Source: Fodinibius halophilus
GTDB lineage: Bacteria > Bacteroidota > Rhodothermia > Balneolales > Balneolaceae
Direction: 5' to 3'
Length of the DNA stretch: 64,000 nt
Assembly: GCF_011059105.1 (NCBI RefSeq)
Contig: NZ_JAALLS010000010.1
Span: 85,404-149,403, forward strand
Made by a program: the position numbers and the translations under genes
Notes under the pieces: generated by a model
Database searches by the model: none
The model's input: the letters and a program-made list of their open reading frames with translations, nothing else
What the model was told of the DNA's origin: nothing
Shown here: positions 7,469 to 14,991 of the stretch, piece by piece
Layout of the letters: each line of letters opens with the position of its first letter
How positions within the stretch are numbered: position 1 is the first letter of the stretch

Positions 7469-8650
7469 ATGAAAAATGCAGTTATAGTTGCGGCAACGAG
7501 AACACCAACAGGAAAGGCTAATAAAGGATCACTTCGTTTTACACCCCCGGATACCCTCGGCGGAGAAGTGATAAAATCATTATTGCAGAAGGCTCCTAAC
7601 TTGCAACCCGAAATGGTTGATGATGTGATTTTGGGATGCGCGTTTCCCGAGGCTGCACAGGGGCTCAATATTGCTCGACAGTGTGCTGCTTTAGGGGGCT
7701 TACCACCTTCGGTACCTGCTGCTACCATGAACCGGTTTTGTTCCTCCGGCTTGCAAACGATAGCCCAGGCGGCTGAACGCATTATGACCGGCGCGGCAGA
7801 TGTGATCATTGCCGGTGGGGTAGAATCGATGTCGCTGGTACCTATGGGCGGCTATGTTGTGGAACCAAATCCCGACTTAGTGGATAACTATCCCGAGATC
7901 TATATCAACATGGGATTAACAGCCGAGAATGTTGCCGAAAAATATGAGGTTGGTCGCGATGCTCAAGATGCCTTTGCCTACCGTAGTCACCAGCGTGCAA
8001 TAGAAGCATGGGAGGAGGAGTACTTTGATGAGCAGATTACTCCGATTAAAGTGAAAGAAAAGAAAGTTACCGCTGGTGGAGAAGTGGAGGAAAATGAGTT
8101 CTTATTTGAACAAGATGAAGGTCCGCGGCGCGATACCTCGAAAGAGATATTGGCGAAACTTAACCCGGCCTTTAAACAAGGCGGTACCGTTACTGCAGGG
8201 AACTCTTCGCAGATGAATGATGCTGCAGCTGCTGTAATGGTGATGAGCCAAGAAAAAGCTGATGAGCTGGGACTGCAACCCATTGCAAAGTATCATGGAT
8301 TTTCTGTAGCCGGCGTTCCTCCCGAAATTATGGGAATTGGTCCCGTTGAGGCCGTGCCCAAAGTGCTGAAGCAAACAGGCATGGATTTGAATGATATTGA
8401 CTTGGTAGAATTAAATGAAGCTTTTGCAGCCCAATCGGTAGCGGTAATTCGTGAGTTGGGACTTGATGAGGAGATCGTCAATATTAATGGCGGCGCTATT
8501 GCTATGGGACATCCCCTTGGGTGTACGGGAGCAAAGCTGACTACACAGATCTTGCATGACCTTCAACGCCTTGACAAACAGTTCGGCATGGTTACCATGT
8601 GTGTCGGGGGAGGAATGGGCGCAGCAGGCATTTTTGAGAATGTGAATTAA
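7469..8650 (+). CDS. fadA: Acetyl-CoA acyltransferase (3-ketoacyl-CoA thiolase)
   Basis: A 393-residue thiolase of normal family length that cleaves 3-ketoacyl-CoA with CoA in the last step of beta-oxidation. The acyl-accepting Cys is C91 in MNRFCSSG. The C-terminal NEAFA motif, the His in [15 protein letters not shown] and the second Cys in [11 protein letters not shown] complete the active site. It starts at an ATG two bases after the end of the second four-helix-bundle unit, so its original upstream spacing to the fadN-like gene has been altered. With 2738 and 4591 it makes a full beta-oxidation set apart from an acyl-CoA dehydrogenase, which is not in the window. Confidence 0.94.
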   Translation: MKNAVIVAATRTPTGKANKGSLRFTPPDTLGGEVIKSLLQKAPNLQPEMVDDVILGCAFPEAAQGLNIARQCAALGGLPPSVPAATMNRFCSSGLQTIAQAAERIMTGAADVIIAGGVESMSLVPMGGYVVEPNPDLVDNYPEIYINMGLTAENVAEKYEVGRDAQDAFAYRSHQRAIEAWEEEYFDEQITPIKVKEKKVTAGGEVEENEFLFEQDEGPRRDTSKEILAKLNPAFKQGGTVTAGNSSQMNDAAAAVMVMSQEKADELGLQPIAKYHGFSVAGVPPEIMGIGPVEAVPKVLKQTGMDLNDIDLVELNEAFAAQSVAVIRELGLDEEIVNINGGAIAMGHPLGCTGAKLTTQILHDLQRLDKQFGMVTMCVGGGMGAAGIFENVN

Positions 8651-8667
8651 TTTACAATGCTATTTTA

Positions 8668-8739
8668 TTGTCATCTCGACTGAAGGGAGAGATCTTTGTT
8701 TTGAATAAAGATTTCTTGTTTGCACTCGAAATGATCAAC
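8668..8739. repeat. Palindromic intergenic repeat, copy A
   Basis: An imperfect 72-bp palindrome between the thiolase and the dienoyl-CoA reductase. The left arm starts TTGTCATCTCGACTG and reaches GAGATCTTT; the right arm ends CACTCGAAATGATCAAC, reading inward to AAAGATTT. The GTCATYTCGA...GARATCTTT form is that of a dispersed palindrome common in Bacteroidota genomes. It is related to the inner arms of 42777-42857. It would fold as a hairpin in RNA, but no T-tract follows. Confidence 0.7.
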
Positions 8740-8762
8740 TTCTTTTAATTTAAAGAGATGTT

Positions 8763-9626
8763 ATGTTTACAGATGATACCCTAAAAGACCAAACAATTTT
8801 GATAACCGGTGGTGGTAGTGGCTTAGGATTGGCCATGGCTAAAAAGTTTGCCTCATTGGGCAGCAATATTGCTATTTGCGGCCGTACCGAAGAGAAGTTA
8901 ATAAATGCTGTAGAAGATATTGCGAAAACGGGATATGAATCTGCAGAAGTGAAGTATTATACAGCCGATGTCCGTGATTATGATCGTATAAAAGAGATGG
9001 TCGATGAAATCGTCTCTGACTTTGGTACTATGACCGGCCTTGTAAATAACGCAGCAGGTAACTTTTTATCTGCATCGGAAGATCTGTCACCCGGTGGTTT
9101 TAAAGCTGTGGTAGATATTGTACTGCACGGATCTTTTAACTGCACACACGTTTTTGGCAATTACTTAATTGAGCAGGAGCAAGAGGGTAACATCTTAAAT
9201 ATGGTGACTACCTATTCAGAGTCAACCGGATCGGCCTTTGTATTGCCTTCTGCTTGTGGTAAAGCCGGGGTATTAGCGATGACCCGATCGCTGGCATACG
9301 AATGGGCGACTTATGGTATTCGACTAAATGCTATTGCTCCGGGGCCGTTTCCCACAAAAGGGGCCTGGTCAAGATTAGTGCCTGATGAAGATTTTGAAGA
9401 GAAGTTTCTTTCTAAAATTCCGGCTAACAGGTATGGAGAGAAGGAGGAACTTGCTAATTTAGCGACCTTCCTGATGAGTGATATGGCTTCGTATATGACC
9501 GGGGAATGTGTAGTTATTGATGGGGGAGAGCGTCTGGCTGCAGGGCAGTTTAACTTTCTCGATAAAATGGCTCCACGCGAAAAGTTGAAAGGCTTTTTTA
9601 AAATGATGAAAAATAAAAAAGGCTAA
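8763..9626 (+). CDS. 2,4-dienoyl-CoA reductase, SDR (DECR) type
   Basis: A 287-residue short-chain dehydrogenase with the nucleotide motif TGGGSGLG at residues 15-22 and NNAAG at about 95. The stretch TGSAFVLPSACGKAG followed by APGPFPTKGAWSRL closely follows eukaryotic DECR1 rather than an ordinary SDR. As in that group, the Tyr of the usual YxxxK is absent and only the Lys remains. It would use NADPH to reduce 2,4-dienoyl-CoA, allowing polyunsaturated fatty acids to enter beta-oxidation. This is a different fold from the iron-sulfur FadH of E. coli. Its stop overlaps by 4 bases the stop of the convergent gene at 9623. Confidence 0.85.
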   Translation: MFTDDTLKDQTILITGGGSGLGLAMAKKFASLGSNIAICGRTEEKLINAVEDIAKTGYESAEVKYYTADVRDYDRIKEMVDEIVSDFGTMTGLVNNAAGNFLSASEDLSPGGFKAVVDIVLHGSFNCTHVFGNYLIEQEQEGNILNMVTTYSESTGSAFVLPSACGKAGVLAMTRSLAYEWATYGIRLNAIAPGPFPTKGAWSRLVPDEDFEEKFLSKIPANRYGEKEELANLATFLMSDMASYMTGECVVIDGGERLAAGQFNFLDKMAPREKLKGFFKMMKNKKG

Positions 9627-10477
9627 GTTCTTGCCAACCTTTTTTTAACTTTTTCAATCGTTTTAGTGAGTTCTACCAAGTGATAACCATTATAGATCGT
9701 GGCCCGATTGAGTTGTATCGATTTTAAAAATTCCATACTGGCTAGTTCAGCCGATTTTGAAGCATCAAAGGTTTGCCTGTTCACATACAGGCGTTTCTGA
9801 TTATTCTTTTGCTCGGCGAGACGCACTTTTTGCTCCCGGACATTACAGTCGAGCATATAGTTCTTATCCGCAGCTACCCGATGATGATTGTATTCAGTCG
9901 AAGCGGCATTTATATATATATTTGCTGTTGCACCACTGTTGAAACGAAGGAAAAGGTGTAACATATACAGATGGTCTCCGCTGAATGAGACAGTTTTCAA
10001 ATCGATATGGTGGACAGCCCCATTAATCCAGCGCATGCAAAAGGCAAGCTCATTAATCCAGTAGTGCGAAAAATCATGATCCGAGTCGTAGAATTCTGAG
10101 TGGTTAATTTCTCGTATAATTTGAATTAAAGAAGGTTTTGCAACCTTTTTACTCATCCATTTAGAGGCTGGGGCCAATGTTGGCCAGTGAGAAAATTGTA
10201 GCAATACATTAGATTCTTCAGCTGCATGATAGATTTTTTGAATTTTTTGCCGATCGGTTGGCAAGGGAGAAACTAAAAAGCAGTGGTATCCTTGTTTTAC
10301 AGCTTCGAGCAGGTGGGCCAGTCGTTTATCACTATCATCAAGAAGCAGGCAGGCATCAACATTTCCAATATCTTTTAGTTTAGATGTGATGATAACTTCG
10401 GAAACGGACTTGTGGGGGCGAAGATGGCTTTCCCAAGCCATTGCACGATCCGCAGGTCCAACAATCCCAATTTTCAT
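9623..10477 (-). CDS. Gfo/Idh/MocA-type oxidoreductase
   Basis: A protein of about 284 residues with an N-terminal Rossmann region: MKIGIVGPADRAMAWESHL, then a strand/helix pattern with DACLLLDDS, KQGYHCFLVSPLP and a C-terminal sheet domain. This matches small Gfo/Idh/MocA family proteins. The substrate is unknown. The usual EKP motif is replaced by VSPLP, so catalytic competence is uncertain. I place the start at the ATG at 10477 because the nucleotide motif begins there; the ATG at 10510 would add 11 residues. Tail-to-tail with the dienoyl-CoA reductase. Confidence 0.7.
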   Translation of the reverse strand: MKIGIVGPADRAMAWESHLRPHKSVSEVIITSKLKDIGNVDACLLLDDSDKRLAHLLEAVKQGYHCFLVSPLPTDRQKIQKIYHAAEESNVLLQFSHWPTLAPASKWMSKKVAKPSLIQIIREINHSEFYDSDHDFSHYWINELAFCMRWINGAVHHIDLKTVSFSGDHLYMLHLFLRFNSGATANIYINAASTEYNHHRVAADKNYMLDCNVREQKVRLAEQKNNQKRLYVNRQTFDASKSAELASMEFLKSIQLNRATIYNGYHLVELTKTIEKVKKRLART

Positions 10478-10566
10478 GATCTGATAATTTAATGCACTTT
10501 CGATATGCAAATATTTATGAAATTGGGATCAACTTTCAAAATGGAATTTAAGAAAGGTCAGCTTGT

Positions 10567-10749
10567 TTAGTCTGGCATTACCAGGGCCAGGATAAAGTAT
10601 AAAAGTATCGGACTTCCCCAGCTAAAAAAAGAACAGATTACAAAAATCATTCTAACAATGGTGGGGTCCCATCCAAGGTATTCGGCGATACCTCCGCAAA
10701 CACCAGTAATCATCCGGTCGGTCCGTGATTTTTTTAATCGAGCTCCCAT
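10567..10749 (-). CDS. PspC-domain small membrane protein
   Basis: A 60-residue protein that is a complete PspC domain: basic N-terminus (RLKKSRTDRM), the signature ITGVCGGIAEYLGWDPTIVRMIF, then one or two membrane segments ending in a short charged tail. PspC proteins sit in the inner membrane and in enterobacteria activate the phage-shock envelope-stress response; stand-alone PspC in Bacteroidota has no demonstrated partner. No pspA or pspB is nearby. It lies 53 bases downstream of the phosphatidylcholine synthase on the same strand, so a shared envelope-lipid transcript is possible. Confidence 0.88.
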   Translation of the reverse strand: MGARLKKSRTDRMITGVCGGIAEYLGWDPTIVRMIFVICSFFSWGSPILLYFILALVMPD

Positions 10750-10802
10750 AGAGGATATTTCTTAGATTTATCTTGTTATGCTTGTCGTTTTTTACGGGAA
10801 TA

Positions 10803-11486
10803 TTACTCAGATGTTACAGGCTTTCTTAAATTTAAATAAAAAGAGAGCCCAAAGTAGTAGAAGGGGAAAATAAATGAACTGTGAATTAGAAAAATGGATG
10901 AATCATCAAAGTAGTACATTAGGGCAATAAGCTGCAACAGAAATAAGAGACCCAGTATAATTGTCAATGGGCGCAGAAATTTTGTGCGGGTTGGATAAAT
11001 AAATTTAACAGGTAAAAAAGTAACAAGTGCGAACAATATTAAAATAGCAGAAGCAAATTCTGCCGGTAATTCAAGTAAGTAGATATAAAATACCACGATG
11101 TTCCAATAAGAAGGAAAGCCCAGGAAGAAATGATCATCGGTTTTAGCTTTGGTATTAGAAAAGCCAAAAATACTGGCAGTAGCACAAATAACTAATACCC
11201 AAACCGGTAAATCCATAGTTGCATAAATCCATAAAAGCGGAGCAATGGTCCAGGTTAGGAAATCAATGATGTTGTCCATTAATGCACCATCAATTTTTGG
11301 AGCATATTCTTTAGTCTGCGTAAGACGTGCCAATGCCCCGTCCACTGAGTCAACTATTGCTGAAATAGCTAAAACCCAGATGGCTTCTTGGTAAAAACCA
11401 TCATAAGTAAGAATTATAGCCCATAATCCAAGTGCTGCACCTAAAGCAGTTAAAACATGGACTCCATATGCTGCTGTTTTTTTCAC
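10803..11486 (-). CDS. pcs: Phosphatidylcholine synthase (CDP-alcohol phosphatidyltransferase family)
   Basis: A 227-residue polytopic membrane enzyme that condenses CDP-diacylglycerol with choline to give phosphatidylcholine and CMP. The CDP-alcohol motif is DGALAR at residues 49-54, then 12 residues to G67, D71 and D75. Twelve residues rather than the usual eight between AR and G is characteristic of Pcs. HFFLGFPSYWNIVVFYIY is also Pcs-like. About eight membrane segments are visible. The start codon is GTG. An intrinsic terminator separates it from the BlaR operon upstream. Substrate assignment rests on the motif spacing and would fail if choline is not taken up by this organism. Confidence 0.82.
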   Translation of the reverse strand: MKKTAAYGVHVLTALGAALGLWAIILTYDGFYQEAIWVLAISAIVDSVDGALARLTQTKEYAPKIDGALMDNIIDFLTWTIAPLLWIYATMDLPVWVLVICATASIFGFSNTKAKTDDHFFLGFPSYWNIVVFYIYLLELPAEFASAILILFALVTFLPVKFIYPTRTKFLRPLTIILGLLFLLQLIALMYYFDDSSIFLIHSSFIFPFYYFGLSFYLNLRKPVTSE

Positions 11487-11533
11487 GCCTATATGTCCAA
11501 ATGTATATTTCTGCCGTCAATTTCTTTCGTAAT

Positions 11534-11569
11534 AAAATAAAAAAAGCGGAACCTATGAAGCTCCGCCTT
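11534..11569 (-). terminator. Intrinsic terminator of the blaI-blaR operon
   Basis: On the - strand an 8-bp stem (arms 11562-11569 and 11543-11550, one G-U pair, 11-base loop) is followed by an uninterrupted run of seven T and then an AT-rich tract. It lies about 70 bases after the blaR stop and before the pcs start. Confidence 0.8.
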
Positions 11570-11639
11570 CAAATAGTTTTAAAAAAAGCCAGTCTTTACA
11601 ATTTATTGCGAAATAAGTTGACTAATCAATTGGTTGTTC

Positions 11640-13268
11640 CTAGTCTGATGTTTGCAGCCTAAATGTAATGGGCAATGAATATTGCACCCGAACCTTTTGG
11701 TCTTGTTGTGTACCCGGCTTAAACTTGGCTTGTTTGATTACGCGTAAGGCTTCTTTGTCTGCGCCTCCGCCAATACCTCTAATCACTTGTGGGTTTTCAA
11801 CTTGTCCCTGTTCGTTTACGATAAACTGTACAATTACACGCCCCTCTATGCCTGCTTTTCGAGCCATTTCGGGATAATCTATTTTCTTTTGTAAACTGGC
11901 CAGCCCGCCGATCAGCTCAGGCATTTTTTCAACAGCTACAAAGTGATCTTTTTTCTTAGGAGGAGGCTCAACTGAATTTTTATCTTTTAGATCTGTAAAA
12001 GCTTTATCAGGATTATTTATCTGAATTTCTATGACACCGGATTCTCCTGCCTTGCCATATTTTTCTTTGGCTTTATCTCCTTTTAATACATCAATCGATT
12101 TGATGTACTTTGTCTTTAGTCCTGCAAGTTCATTTTTAATTTTATTTTTGTCGGTCCATTGTTCTCCATTAATCACATAAAGGGGAGAGGCCGGTTTAGG
12201 GGGCTTCTGCATTTCATCCTGTGCTTGGTTTACCTCAGGTTTAGTAATACCCCCGTCGGTCATATCCGTACAAGAAATGGCAAGTACGATGAAGACAGCA
12301 GAGGTTAATGCTATTAAAAAACTGGTTCTTAATTTAGAGGTGAAGTTGGTGTTGTCAGACAGAATCTTAATTCGCTTTTTAAGAGAAGATGGATTTACTG
12401 CCATACTCATTGCCAATTGGGTCCGATATTCCCTTTGAGCCAGCTCATAGAGCAGAGAAGCATACTGTTTTTTAGAAAATGTGTTTTGTGCAAGTACTTC
12501 GTTATCACAAGTTATTTCCCGGTATTCTTCACTGGAGTTGTATAAGTAGTGAAGCAAGGGATGGAACCAAAATAAAGACCTGACAAATATATTAATGGTA
12601 TTAAACAGAAAATCGTTGTGCTTGATATGCATAAGCTCATGTTGCACGGCCATGCAAAGGGCATCAGAATCAGATTTAAGATCGGCCGGAATCACAATTT
12701 TAGTATTACGCCATCCATAAGTATATGGAATGGTAGCTTCTTTAGAATAAGCGATAAGGGTATTTGCAGCATGTTTATCAATCTTGGGCAAATTGCTCAC
12801 CAATTCTCGACATTGGTATAGAGGGCGAAAATGGTGGGTCAGTTCCATCTTTTTCAGCTGCAAAAGTTGGAATAGCATTTTTGCCAAGAAAAAAAGTGCA
12901 CCGAGAATTGTAATTACACTCATCAGTCCAACCCACAACATAGGATCAGAAAAAGTAAAGGCAGCTGAACTGGATGAAGGCGCTGAAACTGAGGGCAGGG
13001 GATTTTTTACTACGATGAATGCCATCGATTGGGTTGCGGCAGAAGTACTGGTAAAAAATGGGGCAAGTGCTGCTCCTATGATACCCAGCGGCAGAGTAAG
13101 TTGAAGGCCTATTCTGCAGTGGTACTGATAAACCGGTGAGATCTTTTCTGTCCATTTAAGAAGAAGAGTGAAAGGAATAGCTAATACGGTCCATATCAAA
13201 AGTGGAAACCAAACGTAGTCTAGCATTTGGTCGCCAAATGAATATAGAAAGCTGTATACCTTGGTCAT
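11640..13268 (-). CDS. BlaR1-like M56 sensor metallopeptidase with plug-like and TonB C-terminal domains
   Basis: A 542-residue inner-membrane protein. Membrane segments lie near residues 16-37, 55-72 and 112-135, then the cytoplasmic zinc protease with HELMH at 210-214, and a fourth segment near 310-330. The periplasmic part differs from classical BlaR1, which has a penicillin-binding domain: here about 365-425 resembles a TonB-receptor plug motif (PLYVINGE ... KSIDVLKGDKAKEKYG ... GVIEI) and about 450-540 is a TonB C-terminal domain. It probably senses an envelope signal and cleaves the BlaI-type repressor encoded just upstream (4-base overlap). The ligand is unknown; a beta-lactam role is not implied. 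Confidence 0.88.
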   Translation of the reverse strand: MTKVYSFLYSFGDQMLDYVWFPLLIWTVLAIPFTLLLKWTEKISPVYQYHCRIGLQLTLPLGIIGAALAPFFTSTSAATQSMAFIVVKNPLPSVSAPSSSSAAFTFSDPMLWVGLMSVITILGALFFLAKMLFQLLQLKKMELTHHFRPLYQCRELVSNLPKIDKHAANTLIAYSKEATIPYTYGWRNTKIVIPADLKSDSDALCMAVQHELMHIKHNDFLFNTINIFVRSLFWFHPLLHYLYNSSEEYREITCDNEVLAQNTFSKKQYASLLYELAQREYRTQLAMSMAVNPSSLKKRIKILSDNTNFTSKLRTSFLIALTSAVFIVLAISCTDMTDGGITKPEVNQAQDEMQKPPKPASPLYVINGEQWTDKNKIKNELAGLKTKYIKSIDVLKGDKAKEKYGKAGESGVIEIQINNPDKAFTDLKDKNSVEPPPKKKDHFVAVEKMPELIGGLASLQKKIDYPEMARKAGIEGRVIVQFIVNEQGQVENPQVIRGIGGGADKEALRVIKQAKFKPGTQQDQKVRVQYSLPITFRLQTSD

Positions 13269-13648
13269 ACCTCATCCTCCATATTGTCAATCATGTGTTT
13301 GATTTCTTCAAGATCCTTCGCATTCATGTCGTCACTTTTTACCAGGGTTTGAATAAGCTGTTTGGGCGACCCTTTAAATACTTTAGTCATCAAATCTTTG
13401 ATAAGGCTTGATTGCACTGATTCCGGTTCCTGAGCCGGGCTGTAGACATAGGTAACACCATCCTTACGGTACTTGAGATATCCTTTTTCTGCCAGGTTTT
13501 TCATAACGGTCATAATAGTGGTATATGCGACTTCTCGGCTTTCAAGAATTCGCTTTCGTACCTGCTTTACGGTAGCCTCTCCTAAATCCCAAACATGGTG
13601 CAGAACTTCCATTTCTGTTTCTCCTAAAGGAGTAAGTGACTTTTTCAT
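13265..13648 (-). CDS. BlaI/MecI/CopY-family repressor
   Basis: A 127-residue winged-helix repressor: LTPLGETEMEVLHHVWDLG at the N-terminus, recognition region AYTTIMTVMKNLAEKGYL and wing YRKDGVTYVYSP, with a helical dimerisation tail from about residue 80. Family members bind dyads as dimers and are inactivated when the partner M56 protease cleaves them. Its stop overlaps the protease start by 4 bases. The 17-bp dyad at 14171-14187 upstream of the preceding gene is its most likely operator, giving autoregulation of a three-gene operon. Confidence 0.9.
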   Translation of the reverse strand: MKKSLTPLGETEMEVLHHVWDLGEATVKQVRKRILESREVAYTTIMTVMKNLAEKGYLKYRKDGVTYVYSPAQEPESVQSSLIKDLMTKVFKGSPKQLIQTLVKSDDMNAKDLEEIKHMIDNMEDEV

Positions 13649-13653
13649 GATAT

Positions 13654-14148
13654 CTATCTATTAGATTTTTGTTCTGTGCTCTTTGGGTCAACAAAAGTAA
13701 TTGGAGCACATTGTGCAAAGTTTGATTCTGCTTGCATTGGGAACTGGTATTTTTCGCTGAATGCATGCAGTAATTTTAAAAACTGTTTCCTTTTTTTATC
13801 AGAAAAGTGAGTTTGATCTAAGTTTACAAAATAATAGTCTATACTACCGTTTTTGTCAAAATAGATCCGCTGGAAAAAAGATGTTCGGTTGCCCCACTGG
13901 AAGTTATTTTCATTAAGAAATTGCCCGAACTCCTGCATCATAGTTCGATACTTTTTGAGAAATGATGCTTGATCTTTGTTAAATACTCCTTTTGTGGGAT
14001 GGGCATGTGCGGCACTGGGATATAAACTATCAAGCTCTGTAAAAGAGATACCCTCTTGCTTAGCTTGTGTAAAGGTATCGGTTATAGGTTGTGCTGTAAC
14101 ACAATAGCTTGAACAAAGCAGTATGAAGCCAATGATAATAACACGCAT
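13654..14148 (-). CDS. Secreted protein of unknown function, first gene of the BlaI/BlaR-type operon
   Basis: A 164-residue protein with a clear signal peptide (hydrophobic residues 3-18, cleavage after TAQ). I do not recognise a domain. The mature part has an aromatic centre (residues 78-110: NNFQWGNRTSFFQRIYFD and YYFVNLDQ) that could be a small beta sheet, and a polar C-terminus. It sits 5 bases before the repressor gene and 4 bases after the operator region, so it is the promoter-proximal, most strongly regulated product. It may be the effector or the signal-binding partner of this regulon. Confidence 0.75.
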   Translation of the reverse strand: MRVIIIGFILLCSSYCVTAQPITDTFTQAKQEGISFTELDSLYPSAAHAHPTKGVFNKDQASFLKKYRTMMQEFGQFLNENNFQWGNRTSFFQRIYFDKNGSIDYYFVNLDQTHFSDKKRKQFLKLLHAFSEKYQFPMQAESNFAQCAPITFVDPKSTEQKSNR

Positions 14149-14151
14149 AAT

Positions 14152-14187
14152 ATTAGTACTATTTATTTAGTATTAGTAGTACTAATA
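14152..14187 (-). promoter_or_regulatory. Candidate BlaI-type operator with two dyads
   Basis: TATTAGTAGTACTAATA at 14171-14187 is a perfect 17-bp inverted repeat about a central G. A second, partial copy, ATTAGTACTAT, lies at 14152-14162 with the perfect core TAGTACTA. They sit just upstream of the first gene of the repressor operon. Spacing and sequence fit BlaI/CopY-family sites, built on TAGTA/TACTA halves. That the encoded repressor binds here is inference. Confidence 0.7.
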
Positions 14188-14217
14188 TAGTAGTATATTG
14201 GTTGTTCTCAAATTGCT

Positions 14218-14703
14218 TCATAAAATTGGAGTGATGAATGAAATTAACTGTGCCGGCGATGTCGCCTGCTTGGGGCTGGGATAAGGCAAAACCTCAAGGT
14301 ATTCCATCAGTGATTGTTTAGCGTTTAACAGCAACAGGGGTTTTTGGGCTTTGATAGCCAGCATTATTTCTGTGGTTGTTCCTGCTCCCATACCGCAGGC
14401 TACAACCACATCAGATGAAAGGACGTTAATATTATTCCGTGCTCCGCCCATACCGGTGCATATTGGGATGTCAACATAGGGCGAGCTGTTATCTCGGTTC
14501 TCTGAAGGAAGAATGCCAACTATCAGTCCGCCGGCTTGTTGTGCCCCTTTTGATGCGGCATTCATAACCCCAACATTGCGCCCGCCTGTAAGCAGAACCC
14601 ATTCCTTTTCTGCGATCAATTTGCCTAATTCTGTTGCATCAGAAATGTTTTGCTGTGTTGCCCCTTCACCGGGACCCATTACTCCGATAATCGTATTTGC
14701 CAT
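14218..14703 (-). CDS. SLOG-domain protein, TIGR00725 / LOG-like family
   Basis: A 161-residue Rossmann-like protein of the TIGR00725 group, related to LOG and DprA nucleotide-binding folds. Visible motifs are GVMGPGEGA at the N-terminus, LLTGGRNVGVMNAASKGA at about residues 37-54, and GMGAGTTTEIMLAIKAQKPL at about 103-122, the family's PGGxGTxxE-like loop, here GMGAGTTTE. The true LOG enzymes release cytokinin bases from nucleotides; this branch has no proven activity. It has its own start upstream of the BlaI-type operator and is on the same strand, but an operator lies between, so it is probably a separate transcript. Confidence 0.82.
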   Translation of the reverse strand: MANTIIGVMGPGEGATQQNISDATELGKLIAEKEWVLLTGGRNVGVMNAASKGAQQAGGLIVGILPSENRDNSSPYVDIPICTGMGGARNNINVLSSDVVVACGMGAGTTTEIMLAIKAQKPLLLLNAKQSLMEYLEVLPYPSPKQATSPAQLISFITPIL

Positions 14704-14782
14704 AATATTTGTTGTTGGGAACTAATAAATCATAAAACCTATTACATTGAATAAATAATCAACTGACTTTTAAACAGCAATA

Positions 14783-14926
14783 ATGTCGCAGGCTTATTTT
14801 GGGGATAAAATACAGCAAGAAATTCTATCTGTTGATATTAATGATTTTAATAAAGCTGTTTTTATTCTGCACGATCAATTAAACCTATCTGGGTGGCCCA
14901 GTTCGATTAAGGAATTAACAGAATAG
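14783..14926 (+). CDS. Small ORF, 47 residues, possible gene remnant
   Basis: An ATG-initiated 47-residue frame just upstream of the photolyase gene (66 bases away). It begins MSQAYFGD and contains KAVFILHDQLNLSGWP, which faintly recalls the N-terminal strand of photolyase/cryptochrome-type proteins (an xxILxDQLN pattern). It could be a real small protein, a decayed gene start, or chance. Composition matches neighbouring coding sequence. Low confidence. Confidence 0.3.
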   Translation: MSQAYFGDKIQQEILSVDINDFNKAVFILHDQLNLSGWPSSIKELTE

Positions 14927-14991
14927 TTCATACAGAAGTTTGCTAGATCAGGATAAGTTGTAAAAGAATATTCAATTACTGAGAAACATCT

